Below, piece after piece: positions 1 to 5,027 of a stretch of 5,027 nucleotides of DNA. The DNA comes from a bacterium (GTDB lineage Bacteria; Actinomycetota; Acidimicrobiia; Acidimicrobiales; Bin134), in the NCBI GenBank assembly GCA_028820035.1, contig JAPPKI010000218.1, positions 1-5,027 of the forward strand, given 5' to 3'. The position numbers and the translations under genes were made by a program. Positions within the stretch are counted from its first letter, which is position 1; every line of letters starts with the position of its first letter. The notes beneath the pieces were generated by a model. That model did no database searches. It saw nothing but the letters and a program-made list of their open reading frames with translations, and was not told where the DNA came from.

Positions 1-160
1 CGAGGGCGGCCCACAGGTGGGGCCAGGCACCGCCGATGCGTTCCAGCATTTGGGCCACGCGCTGGGCGTGGAACCGATCGACGTCGTCGCCTTGGGCGTT
101 CTGGGTGGCCACCGGATCGGCCGCCGCCTTCACAAGCGCCCCCATCAGCTCATAGAACAC
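1..160 (-). CDS. Unidentified protein, N-terminal 53 residues, continues past left edge
   Basis: An open frame runs from a GTG at 160-158 to the window edge without a stop; 53 codons are visible, so the gene is cut off at its 3' end. The frame has the G/C-rich third positions of its neighbours. The GTG is chosen because GGAG lies 6 bases before it (167-170) and an in-frame TGA stands just upstream (173-175); the ATG at 145-143 is a weaker alternative start. The product begins VFYELMGALVKAAADPVATQ (GTG read as Met) and continues with an Asp-rich turn, then an amphipathic helix around residues 28-42 (key residues R29-F30-H31, R34-V35, M38-L39-E40-R41). No signal peptide or membrane segment is visible. 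It follows the acyl-CoA dehydrogenase by 45 bases on the same strand and is probably the third gene of that operon. The family is not recognised. The FHA-x-RVA pattern faintly recalls the small DUF6285/LvaB-type partner proteins of APH-like kinases, which is only a guess. Confidence 0.72.
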   Translation of the reverse strand, partial: MFYELMGALVKAAADPVATQNAQGDDVDRFHAQRVAQMLERIGGAWPHLWAAL

Positions 161-166
161 AACTCG

Positions 167-170
167 CTCC
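167..170 (-). promoter_or_regulatory. Ribosome binding site (GGAG) for the left-edge gene
   Basis: On the minus strand GGAG ends 6 bases before the GTG at 160-158. It is the clearest Shine-Dalgarno match in the window, and it decides the GTG start over the ATG at 145. Confidence 0.6.
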
Positions 171-205
171 GATCATCGGGGCAACAGGCTCCAAGACCAA
201 TACGA

Positions 206-1450
206 TCATCGAGGCACATCCTTCCAGGCCAAGCCCTTGTAGGGGTCGGGCTCGCGGGGAAGGCCCAGAGCCCGCTCGCCCACGATGTTGCGCTGCACCT
301 CGGTGGTGCCCCCGGCGATGGTCTCGGCCCGGCTGTGCAGGAAGTTGAGCACCACGTAGTCGGCGATGTGGCCCTCGGCCCAGGCCATGGCCGGCGAGCC
401 CAGCAGATCCACGCCGGTGGTCTGCACTCTTTGGTTGAGCTGGCTGTACATGAGCTTGCCCACCGACGCCTCCGGTCCCGGCGGTCGGCCCGCTCGCAGG
501 GTGTCGCGCACCCGGGCATTGGTCCAGCGCACGATCTGCTCCTCGGACCACAGCCGCATGAGCTGCTGGCGCACCACCCGGTCGCCCCATCGCCCCGACT
601 CCCGGGCCCGCTCGATGAGGCGCTCGGTGCCCGACCCGATGCGGCTCTGGCCTCCCGACCCCGGTCCCGACACCGCCAGGCGCTCGCCGCTCAAGGTGGC
701 GTTGGCCAGCCGCCAACCGTCGTTCACTTCCCCCAGCACGTCGCGGTCGGGCACTCGGGCCCTGTCGATGAACGTCTCGGCGAACTCCTCCTCGCCGCTG
801 ATGGTGCGCAGCGGGCGCACGTCGATACCGGGCTGGCGCATGTTCAGCAGGAAGTAGGTAATGCCGGCCCTTTTTTGGGCGTCGGGGTCGGTGCGGGCCA
901 GACAAATGGCGTAGTCGGCGACCATTGCCTGGGTGGACCACACCTTTTGGCCGGTGAGCACCCACTCATCGCCGTCGCGCACTGCCCGGGTGGCCAGCGA
1001 GGCCAGATCGGACCCGGCGTCGGGCTCGCTGAAGAACTGGCACCAGATCTTCTCGGCGGTGACGATGGGCGGGATCAGCCGGGCCTGCTGCTCGTCGGTT
1101 CCGAAGGTCAAGATGGTGGGACCGGCCAGGGTGAGGCCGAGCTGGTTGCGGCGCACCAGGTTGTAGGGGGCCAGCCGGGCCTCGATAGCCCGGGACACCC
1201 GATTGCCCACTCCCAGACCGCCGAATGGCCGGGGCCAGGTGGGAACCACCAGCCCGCTGCGGGCGAAAGCGGGGTACCAGGCGTCGTAGTCGGCCGGCGT
1301 GCGGACCTTGTGCAGCGCTGCTCTGCCTCCGGTGCGGGCCGCCTCCCGCCATTCGACCGGCACCGTTTGGGCCACCCACTCGTCGACGATCTTCTCGGCC
1401 TCGTCGACGGCGGTGTCCCGGTTGATGGGCAGCAGCTCGAAGTCGCTCAT
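206..1450 (-). CDS. Acyl-CoA dehydrogenase family protein (FadE-like), FAD-dependent
   Basis: This 414-residue protein has the usual length for a soluble flavin-dependent acyl-CoA dehydrogenase, which oxidises an acyl-CoA to the 2,3-enoyl-CoA and passes electrons to an electron-transfer flavoprotein. The N-terminal helical domain spans about residues 1-130. The middle beta domain carries CQFFSEPDAGSDLASL (137-152) and GQKVWSTQA (167-175), the flavin/substrate-binding signatures. The C-terminal helical domain ends in AGGTTEVQRNIVGERALGLP (379-398). The Glu of the MCAD-type YEGT motif is absent: Gly380 occupies that place. A Glu in SGER (E256) sits where LCAD and isovaleryl-CoA dehydrogenases keep their catalytic base, and it may serve here. 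The ATG at 1450-1448 overlaps the TGA of the upstream synthetase (ATGA), so translation is probably coupled. The frame is open upstream to 1582, but that stretch lies inside the synthetase and is not family-like. Family assignment is secure; the substrate (straight-chain, branched, steroid side-chain or cyclic acyl-CoA) is not. Confidence 0.95.
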   Translation of the reverse strand: MSDFELLPINRDTAVDEAEKIVDEWVAQTVPVEWREAARTGGRAALHKVRTPADYDAWYPAFARSGLVVPTWPRPFGGLGVGNRVSRAIEARLAPYNLVRRNQLGLTLAGPTILTFGTDEQQARLIPPIVTAEKIWCQFFSEPDAGSDLASLATRAVRDGDEWVLTGQKVWSTQAMVADYAICLARTDPDAQKRAGITYFLLNMRQPGIDVRPLRTISGEEEFAETFIDRARVPDRDVLGEVNDGWRLANATLSGERLAVSGPGSGGQSRIGSGTERLIERARESGRWGDRVVRQQLMRLWSEEQIVRWTNARVRDTLRAGRPPGPEASVGKLMYSQLNQRVQTTGVDLLGSPAMAWAEGHIADYVVLNFLHSRAETIAGGTTEVQRNIVGERALGLPREPDPYKGLAWKDVPR

Positions 1451-2934
1451 GGTCCGTCTTGTGCCGCGGTGGCCTGGTCGACCAGCACCCGGCGCAGCAC
1501 CTTGCCCACCTCGCTTCGGGGCAGCGCATCGAGGGCCTCGAAGGCCACCGGCACCTTGAATGGGGCCAAGTGCTGGCGGCACAGCTGCTCCAAATCGTCG
1601 GCGCTCGGCGCTTCGCCGCCATCCGCGGGCACCACAAAGGCTTGGGGCACCTCGCCCAGCCGGGCATCGGGCACCCCCACCACGGCAACGTCTGACACTG
1701 AGCTCGACAGCAGCAGCACTTCTTCCACCTCGGCGGGGAACACCTTGAGCCCCCCTCGGTTGATCATGTCCGACTCCCGGCCCTCAATCCACAGAAAGCC
1801 GTCCTCGTCAAGGCGGGCGATGTCGCCGGTGCGGAAATAGCCGTCACCGTCGAGCCGGTCTCCGAGTCGTCCCTCCGGGTCCAATGAAGCGGTGTAGGCA
1901 GTGCGTACCCACAGCACGTCTTTGTCTCCGAACCGCAGCTCCACCCCCTCATAAGGGCGGCCCACCGCTCCCAATTTGTCGGTGTGCTCCCGGAAGTCCC
2001 GGGCGGTCCAACCCACGATCTCGCCGCCCACCTCGGTCTGCCCGTATCCGTTGAGCACCATCACCCCGAACCGGTCATAGAAGCGACGGGCCTGCAACGG
2101 GGAGAGCGGCGCAGTGATAGAGCGGACGATCTTCAGCGGATCAAGGCTCTCGATGCCGGGTTCGTCGTTGAGCATGGTGATGGCGGCCGGGGGGATCACG
2201 GTGGAAGCGATCTGGTACTTGCGAACCACGCGGGCGTACTCCAAGGCGTCGAACTTGGGCATCAGCAGCGCGGGGCTGCCGGTGCGGACCGCAAAGATCA
2301 CGTTGTAGATCCCGGCCCACAGCGAGGTGGACACCGGGATGACATGGGGCATGGTCGGGCGCTCGGTGAGCTCCCGGCCCTTGCGCACCGTGGAGATGAT
2401 GGTGTCCATGAGCCGGATCACCGCGCTGGACTGGAGCTCGATGGGCTTGGGCCGACCGGTGGTGCCCGAGGTGAACGACACGATGGCGATGCCCGGATCG
2501 TGGATGGCCGGCTCCGCCGCCCGCTTCTCTGCTACCGACCAGCCCAGATCGCCATGGGCCGCGATGCGGGTCACCGGGGCCTTCACCCGTTTGAGCTGCT
2601 CGGCGGAGCCAATCACCGCGGCGGGATTCACGTCGTCGAGGATGTAGTCGATCTCCGTATCGGACAGGCGGGGGTTCACTGGCACATACACGCAGTCGGC
2701 CCCCCATGTTCCGAAGAAGGCGGCCACGACGTCGGCGCTGGGGGGCAGAAGGCAGGCCACTGGTGTGCGGGGAGGCACCCCGGCATCAGCAAGGGTGGTG
2801 GCCACCCGCTGGGCCGCATCCACCAAATCGAAGTAGGAAGTGATCTCGTCGCCATCGGGCCGAGCAACGATCACTCCCGGGGTATCCGGTTCAGCGGGAA
2901 GCTCGGGCTCCAGCAGGAGCGAGGCGAAGCTCAT
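1447..2934 (-). CDS. AMP-forming acyl-CoA synthetase / acid-CoA ligase (ANL superfamily)
   Basis: This 495-residue adenylate-forming ligase activates a carboxylic acid with ATP to an acyl-AMP and transfers it to CoA. The ATP-binding A3 loop is SFTSGTTGRPKP (153-164), where the usual final Gly is Pro164. Next come GYGQTE (A5, 296-301), YFRTGD (A7, 366-371) and GRESDMINRGGLKVFPAEVE (A8 hinge, 385-404; hinge residue D389). The C-terminal PRSEVGKVLRR (472-482) holds the catalytic Lys478 of the A10 motif. All core motifs are present in order and the length is normal, so the enzyme is expected to be active. The substrate pocket does not reveal the acid. The ATG at 2934 is preferred because a TANNNT hexamer lies 9 bases upstream of it; an in-frame GTG at 2955 would add seven residues (AAAGG about 15 bases before it). 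It is the first gene of the minus-strand operon and its TGA overlaps the dehydrogenase ATG, so acid activation and acyl-CoA oxidation are probably made together. Confidence 0.95.
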   Translation of the reverse strand: MSFASLLLEPELPAEPDTPGVIVARPDGDEITSYFDLVDAAQRVATTLADAGVPPRTPVACLLPPSADVVAAFFGTWGADCVYVPVNPRLSDTEIDYILDDVNPAAVIGSAEQLKRVKAPVTRIAAHGDLGWSVAEKRAAEPAIHDPGIAIVSFTSGTTGRPKPIELQSSAVIRLMDTIISTVRKGRELTERPTMPHVIPVSTSLWAGIYNVIFAVRTGSPALLMPKFDALEYARVVRKYQIASTVIPPAAITMLNDEPGIESLDPLKIVRSITAPLSPLQARRFYDRFGVMVLNGYGQTEVGGEIVGWTARDFREHTDKLGAVGRPYEGVELRFGDKDVLWVRTAYTASLDPEGRLGDRLDGDGYFRTGDIARLDEDGFLWIEGRESDMINRGGLKVFPAEVEEVLLLSSSVSDVAVVGVPDARLGEVPQAFVVPADGGEAPSADDLEQLCRQHLAPFKVPVAFEALDALPRSEVGKVLRRVLVDQATAAQDGP

Positions 2935-2943
2935 AGCGCCCCG

Positions 2944-2949
2944 ACGATA
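2944..2949 (-). promoter_or_regulatory. Candidate -10 element (TATCGT) for the synthetase-dehydrogenase operon
   Basis: Read on the minus strand, TATCGT fits the actinobacterial TANNNT -10 pattern and ends 9 bases before the ATG at 2934. Transcription would therefore begin at or within a few bases of the start codon (leaderless or nearly so), consistent with the lack of a good ribosome binding site there. No convincing -35 is seen; CTGGCA at 2975-2970 lies about 20 bases upstream. If real, it excludes the GTG at 2955 as the start for this transcript. Confidence 0.3.
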
Positions 2950-2981
2950 ACCCACCGATGAGCAGCCTTTGCCAGAGCCGG

Positions 2982-2987
2982 TAGCCT
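2982..2987 (+). promoter_or_regulatory. Candidate -10 element (TAGCCT) for the VOC-kinase operon
   Basis: TAGCCT fits TANNNT and ends 8 bases before the ATG at 2996, the geometry expected for leaderless initiation in actinobacteria. A weak -35-like ATGAGC lies at 2958-2963 with an 18-base spacer. It would share the 61-base divergent gap (2935-2995) with the opposing promoter. No clear inverted-repeat operator was found in the gap. Confidence 0.3.
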
Positions 2988-2995
2988 CTCAGGTC

Positions 2996-3442
2996 ATGCG
3001 TATGGAGCACCTCATCCACGTCAATCTCTGTGTGAGCGATCTGGACCGCTCGCTGGAGTTCTACCGGGATCTGCTCGGTGGTGTGGTGGTGGACGAGTCG
3101 GCCAAAGACCGCAGCGAGTTCATGGAGAGCCAGGGGGAGACCGGCGACACCGGCCACCGGGCCGCGTTCTTGGCCTTCGGCGACAATCTCCGGGGCCCCT
3201 ATATCGACCTTCTGGAGTGGAATACCCCCGATCCGGGCCGGCCCCTTACCTGGAAGAGCATCGGCATCCCCCGCATTGCGGTGGGAGTAGACGATGTAGA
3301 TGCGCTGCATGAGCGACTGTCGGCCGCGGGAGTCGACATTCTCGGCCCGCCGGGATCACTGAAGGTGGGCCGGTCGTCGATACGGGCCTTCGCGGTGCGC
3401 GATCCCGACGGCATCCTGATCGAGTTCGTCACCCGCCAGTGA
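2996..3442 (+). CDS. VOC (glyoxalase/extradiol dioxygenase fold) family protein
   Basis: This 148-residue protein has the two paired beta-alpha-beta-beta-beta modules of the vicinal oxygen chelate fold. Module one opens HVNLCVSDLDRSLEFYRDLL (8-27). Module two opens IPRIAVGVDDVDALHERLSA (91-110) and closes on RDPDGILIEFVTR (135-147). VOC enzymes bind a divalent metal through four residues at conserved strand positions; here H8, E74 (in DLLEW) and E143 are in place, but the third position, usually His, is R93. The metal site may be incomplete, or completed by another residue or the dimer partner, so this could be an isomerase or lyase, a binding protein, or a protein with altered chemistry. Two close ATG codons compete: 2996 (leaderless geometry) and 3002 (AGG at 2991-2993, 8 bases upstream); a TTG at 2969 is unlikely. 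Its TGA overlaps the GTG of the kinase, so the two are translationally linked. The exact reaction cannot be named. Confidence 0.9.
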   Translation: MRMEHLIHVNLCVSDLDRSLEFYRDLLGGVVVDESAKDRSEFMESQGETGDTGHRAAFLAFGDNLRGPYIDLLEWNTPDPGRPLTWKSIGIPRIAVGVDDVDALHERLSAAGVDILGPPGSLKVGRSSIRAFAVRDPDGILIEFVTRQ

Positions 3443-4485
3443 CCGCGCTCACCCCGGAGCAGGGGGCGAACCTGGCCGATTGGTTCGGACGCGGCGTGGT
3501 CGGGGTGGAGGCTCGGACTGGCGGCCTTTCCTGGGACGTCTTCACCGTTGCTTTCGACGACGGCGAGCGGGCGGTGGTCAAGCGGGCGCCTCCCTACGGC
3601 ACCATCGACCCCTATGACGTGCACAAAGAAGTGGCGGTGCACCAGGCCGCGGCCACCGCCGACATCCCGGTGCCCGAGCTTCTGGGGGCATGCGACGACC
3701 CTGGGTTGATCGGGCAGCCGTTCTTCGCCATGGCCCACGTGGATGGCGACTTCCCCCACCTTGCCCAGCTCGACGACTGGCCTGTCTGGCAGACGGAGGC
3801 CGGTCGTCGCCGGGCAGCCGAGCAGATCGTCGACGTGATGGGCAAGCTCCACCGGCTCGACTGGGCGTCGGCCGGTTTGCCCGAGCTGACCACCGGTCCG
3901 CCGGGGGCCTCGGGGGCCGATCTGATGGTTGGGTTGGTCAACCGGTGGATGGGCAACGTGGAGCGCGACGTGTACTCCAAGTGGGCGCCGTTGCCCATCT
4001 TGCGAGACGCCGCCCGCTTTCTGCTCGACCAAGCCTCTGAGATGCCCGAGGCTCCGCCGGTGCTCAGCCACGGCGACTTTCGAATCGGCAACCTGGCCTT
4101 CCGGGGTGATGAGTTGGTGGCGGTGCTCGACTGGGAGCGGGCCGCGGTGGGGCCGCCGCTGTTGGACCTGGGCTTCTTCTGCCACCCGCTGTCGCGCCGC
4201 CGACACCCCGAGCTGATGGGCATGCTGGTGAACTGGGACGAACTGGCCGGCTTGTACGCGGCGGCCACCGGCGCCGAGCCCGACCCCAAGTGGGTCCACT
4301 ACTGCATCATCTACTGGATCTTCGTGGAATCGGCGGTGGTGCCCCGAGGACTGGCGCTGACCGTGGAGGGCAAGATGCGCTCGTGGCCCGTGTTCACGCA
4401 GATCCCCCTCAACACCGAGAACCTGGCCCAGCACCTGGATGCCTGGGATGCGGGCGACACCAGTTGGATTGAGCGGGCCCTCTAG
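3439..4485 (+). CDS. APH-like phosphotransferase family kinase (small-molecule or acyl-CoA kinase)
   Basis: This 348-residue protein has the protein-kinase-like fold of aminoglycoside phosphotransferases and fits the size of the stand-alone 'phosphotransferase family' proteins found beside acyl-CoA genes in actinobacteria. The N-lobe shows a GGLSWDVF loop (28-35), the nucleotide-binding Lys in AVVKRAPP (K48) and E64 as the probable salt-bridge Glu. The hinge is near FFAMAHVDGD (95-104). The C-lobe has the catalytic loop VLSHGDFRIGNLAF (208-221; H211, D213, N218) and the metal-binding DWERAAVGPPLLDLGFF (231-247; D231), so it should be catalytically competent. The GTG at 3439 overlaps the VOC stop (GTGA) and has no ribosome binding site of its own, implying reinitiation after the VOC gene. 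Antibiotic resistance is unlikely given the metabolic neighbours. A role in phosphorylating a hydroxylated intermediate, as in LvaA or the kinase domain of ACAD10/11, is an inference. The C-terminal 80 residues, with an aromatic stretch at 286-295, match no motif I know. Confidence 0.92.
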   Translation: MTALTPEQGANLADWFGRGVVGVEARTGGLSWDVFTVAFDDGERAVVKRAPPYGTIDPYDVHKEVAVHQAAATADIPVPELLGACDDPGLIGQPFFAMAHVDGDFPHLAQLDDWPVWQTEAGRRRAAEQIVDVMGKLHRLDWASAGLPELTTGPPGASGADLMVGLVNRWMGNVERDVYSKWAPLPILRDAARFLLDQASEMPEAPPVLSHGDFRIGNLAFRGDELVAVLDWERAAVGPPLLDLGFFCHPLSRRRHPELMGMLVNWDELAGLYAAATGAEPDPKWVHYCIIYWIFVESAVVPRGLALTVEGKMRSWPVFTQIPLNTENLAQHLDAWDAGDTSWIERAL

Positions 4486-4491
4486 GTCGGC

Positions 4492-4514
4492 AGCCCCGGG
4501 TCCGGTGTCGGGCT
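4492..4514. terminator. Weak hairpin between convergent genes, possible bidirectional terminator
   Basis: AGCCC (4492-4496) pairs with GGGCT (4510-4514) around a 13-base G/C-rich loop. It fills most of the 27-base gap between the stops of the kinase (4485) and the flavin monooxygenase (4513). There is no T-run on either side and the stem is short, so it may be fortuitous. Confidence 0.22.
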
Positions 4515-5027
4515 ACTGATGCTCCTGCTCGGCGGCCATCTCCGCCTCGTGGCGCTCCCGGGCTTCTTGGCCGGCCGCCGCAGCCCGGCCCAGGAACTCC
4601 TCCCGGTTGGCCGCGGTCCAGGCGTGCGAGCTGGTGCGCCGCCGGATCGAGCCCTGGTAGCGGGGAGCCACCTCCTCGATCAAGAGTTCGAAGGAACGTC
4701 TCGTGGCCTGCGGGTTGGCCCAGTCGTTGCCGAACACCAACAGCGCGCCGAACCCGCCCGACTGCTCCCACAACCGGTCAACCAGAGCAGCCGCGTCATC
4801 GGGAGTGCCGATCACCGCGAAGCCGCCGTCCACCATGGCCCGGACGAACTCGTCTCGGTCGTCGGTGTCGGGGGCGCCAGGCAGGGCCACCACCTCCCGG
4901 AAATAGCGCACCCACGGCTCGATGCCGTGCTCCACGTCTTTGAATGCCTGCTCGGTGGTCTCGGCGATGTGGACGGGGGCCACGATGCGCCACTTGGATC
5001 GGTCGGCGGTGTGCCCGTGCTCGGAGG
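4513..5027 (-). CDS. Luciferase-like (LLM class) flavin-dependent monooxygenase, C-terminal part
   Basis: The last 170 codons of a minus-strand gene whose start lies beyond the right edge. The frame stays open through 5027; the GTG at 4983 is internal, because the codons before it (HGHTADRSKWRIV, 5019-4981) read as conserved family sequence leading into APVHIAETTEQAF. The segment from about 4809 down to 4645 has GTPDDAAALVDRLWEQSGGF, then a GNDWANPQ-type turn, then RRSFELLIEEVAPRYQG. This is the typical C-terminal end of the TIM-barrel bacterial luciferase-like family, close in style to limonene 1,2-monooxygenase-type members. Such enzymes use reduced flavin and O2 to hydroxylate, epoxidise or oxygenate organic substrates. 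Full-length relatives are about 350-400 residues, so roughly half is missing. The protein ends in a Glu/Ala/Gln-rich charged helix (4572-4516). It is convergent with the kinase, 27 bases apart, and so belongs to another transcript. The substrate is unknown. Confidence 0.88.
   Translation of the reverse strand, partial: SEHGHTADRSKWRIVAPVHIAETTEQAFKDVEHGIEPWVRYFREVVALPGAPDTDDRDEFVRAMVDGGFAVIGTPDDAAALVDRLWEQSGGFGALLVFGNDWANPQATRRSFELLIEEVAPRYQGSIRRRTSSHAWTAANREEFLGRAAAAGQEARERHEAEMAAEQEHQ

Noticed and set aside
150..209. A 19-codon frame whose ATG overlaps the dehydrogenase stop (ATGA) in the gap before the left-edge gene
   Set aside because: Very short and hydrophobic, no ribosome binding site, and its end overlaps the start of the better-supported left-edge gene. 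It could be a coupling leader, but nothing shows that.
17..1840. A 607-codon open frame on the plus strand antisense to the dehydrogenase and part of the ligase
   Set aside because: It shows no recognisable domain, its composition is biased to Gly, His, Ala and Pro, and it exactly mirrors two well-supported genes. This is the usual artefact of high G+C third positions.
1984..2961. A 325-codon plus-strand open frame antisense to the ligase
   Set aside because: No family motifs, biased composition, and the opposite strand encodes an intact ANL ligase.
3199..4434. A 411-codon minus-strand open frame antisense to the VOC protein and kinase
   Set aside because: His/Gly/Arg-rich low-complexity translation with no motifs; the plus strand carries clear VOC and APH kinase motifs and the overlap would span two genes.
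3439..4485. Reading the kinase as an aminoglycoside resistance gene
   Set aside because: Only the fold-level motifs are shared; the neighbours are lipid and small-molecule catabolism genes, and APH-like kinases in such settings are generally metabolic.
4513..4983. A complete 156-codon small gene starting at GTG 4983
   Set aside because: The frame continues open to the right edge and the upstream residues match the conserved interior of luciferase-like enzymes, so this is the end of a longer gene.

Overview
The window is G+C-rich, roughly two-thirds G+C by eye, with strong G/C preference at third codon positions. Genes are tightly packed, there are two 4-base stop/start overlaps, and the protein families are ones typical of actinobacterial lipid catabolism. 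This fits a high-G+C actinobacterium of the mycobacterial or Acidimicrobiia kind, but neither genus nor class can be fixed from this sequence. There is no RNA gene, mobile element, CRISPR array or phage signature, and coding density is close to complete.

Layout. Minus strand, read right to left from 2934: an acyl-CoA/AMP-forming synthetase (2934-1447) overlaps by ATGA an acyl-CoA dehydrogenase (1450-206). After 45 bases comes the start of a third, unidentified gene (160 to beyond the left edge), preceded by a good GGAG ribosome binding site. Plus strand: a single-domain VOC (glyoxalase/dioxygenase fold) protein (2996-3442) overlaps by GTGA an aminoglycoside-phosphotransferase-like small-molecule kinase (3439-4485). 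Minus strand at the right edge: the C-terminal part of a luciferase-like flavin monooxygenase (4513 to beyond 5027), convergent with the kinase.

The two operons diverge from a 61-base gap (2935-2995). In it each strand carries a TANNNT -10-like hexamer 8-9 bases before the proposed ATG, the spacing expected for leaderless or nearly leaderless transcription.

Function. The synthetase would activate a carboxylic acid to its CoA thioester and the dehydrogenase would introduce a double bond. The kinase could phosphorylate a hydroxylated intermediate or substrate, and the flavin monooxygenase and VOC protein suggest oxidation of a terpenoid, cyclic or similar compound. The combination of kinase, synthetase and dehydrogenase resembles the parts list of hydroxyacyl-CoA pathways (levulinate Lva system, ACAD10/11). 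However, the dehydrogenase looks like an ordinary FadE type, so this remains a hypothesis. The substrate is unknown. Nothing here is clearly a new system; the most useful leads are the unidentified gene at the left edge, the substituted residues in the synthetase and VOC protein, and the compact divergent promoter.
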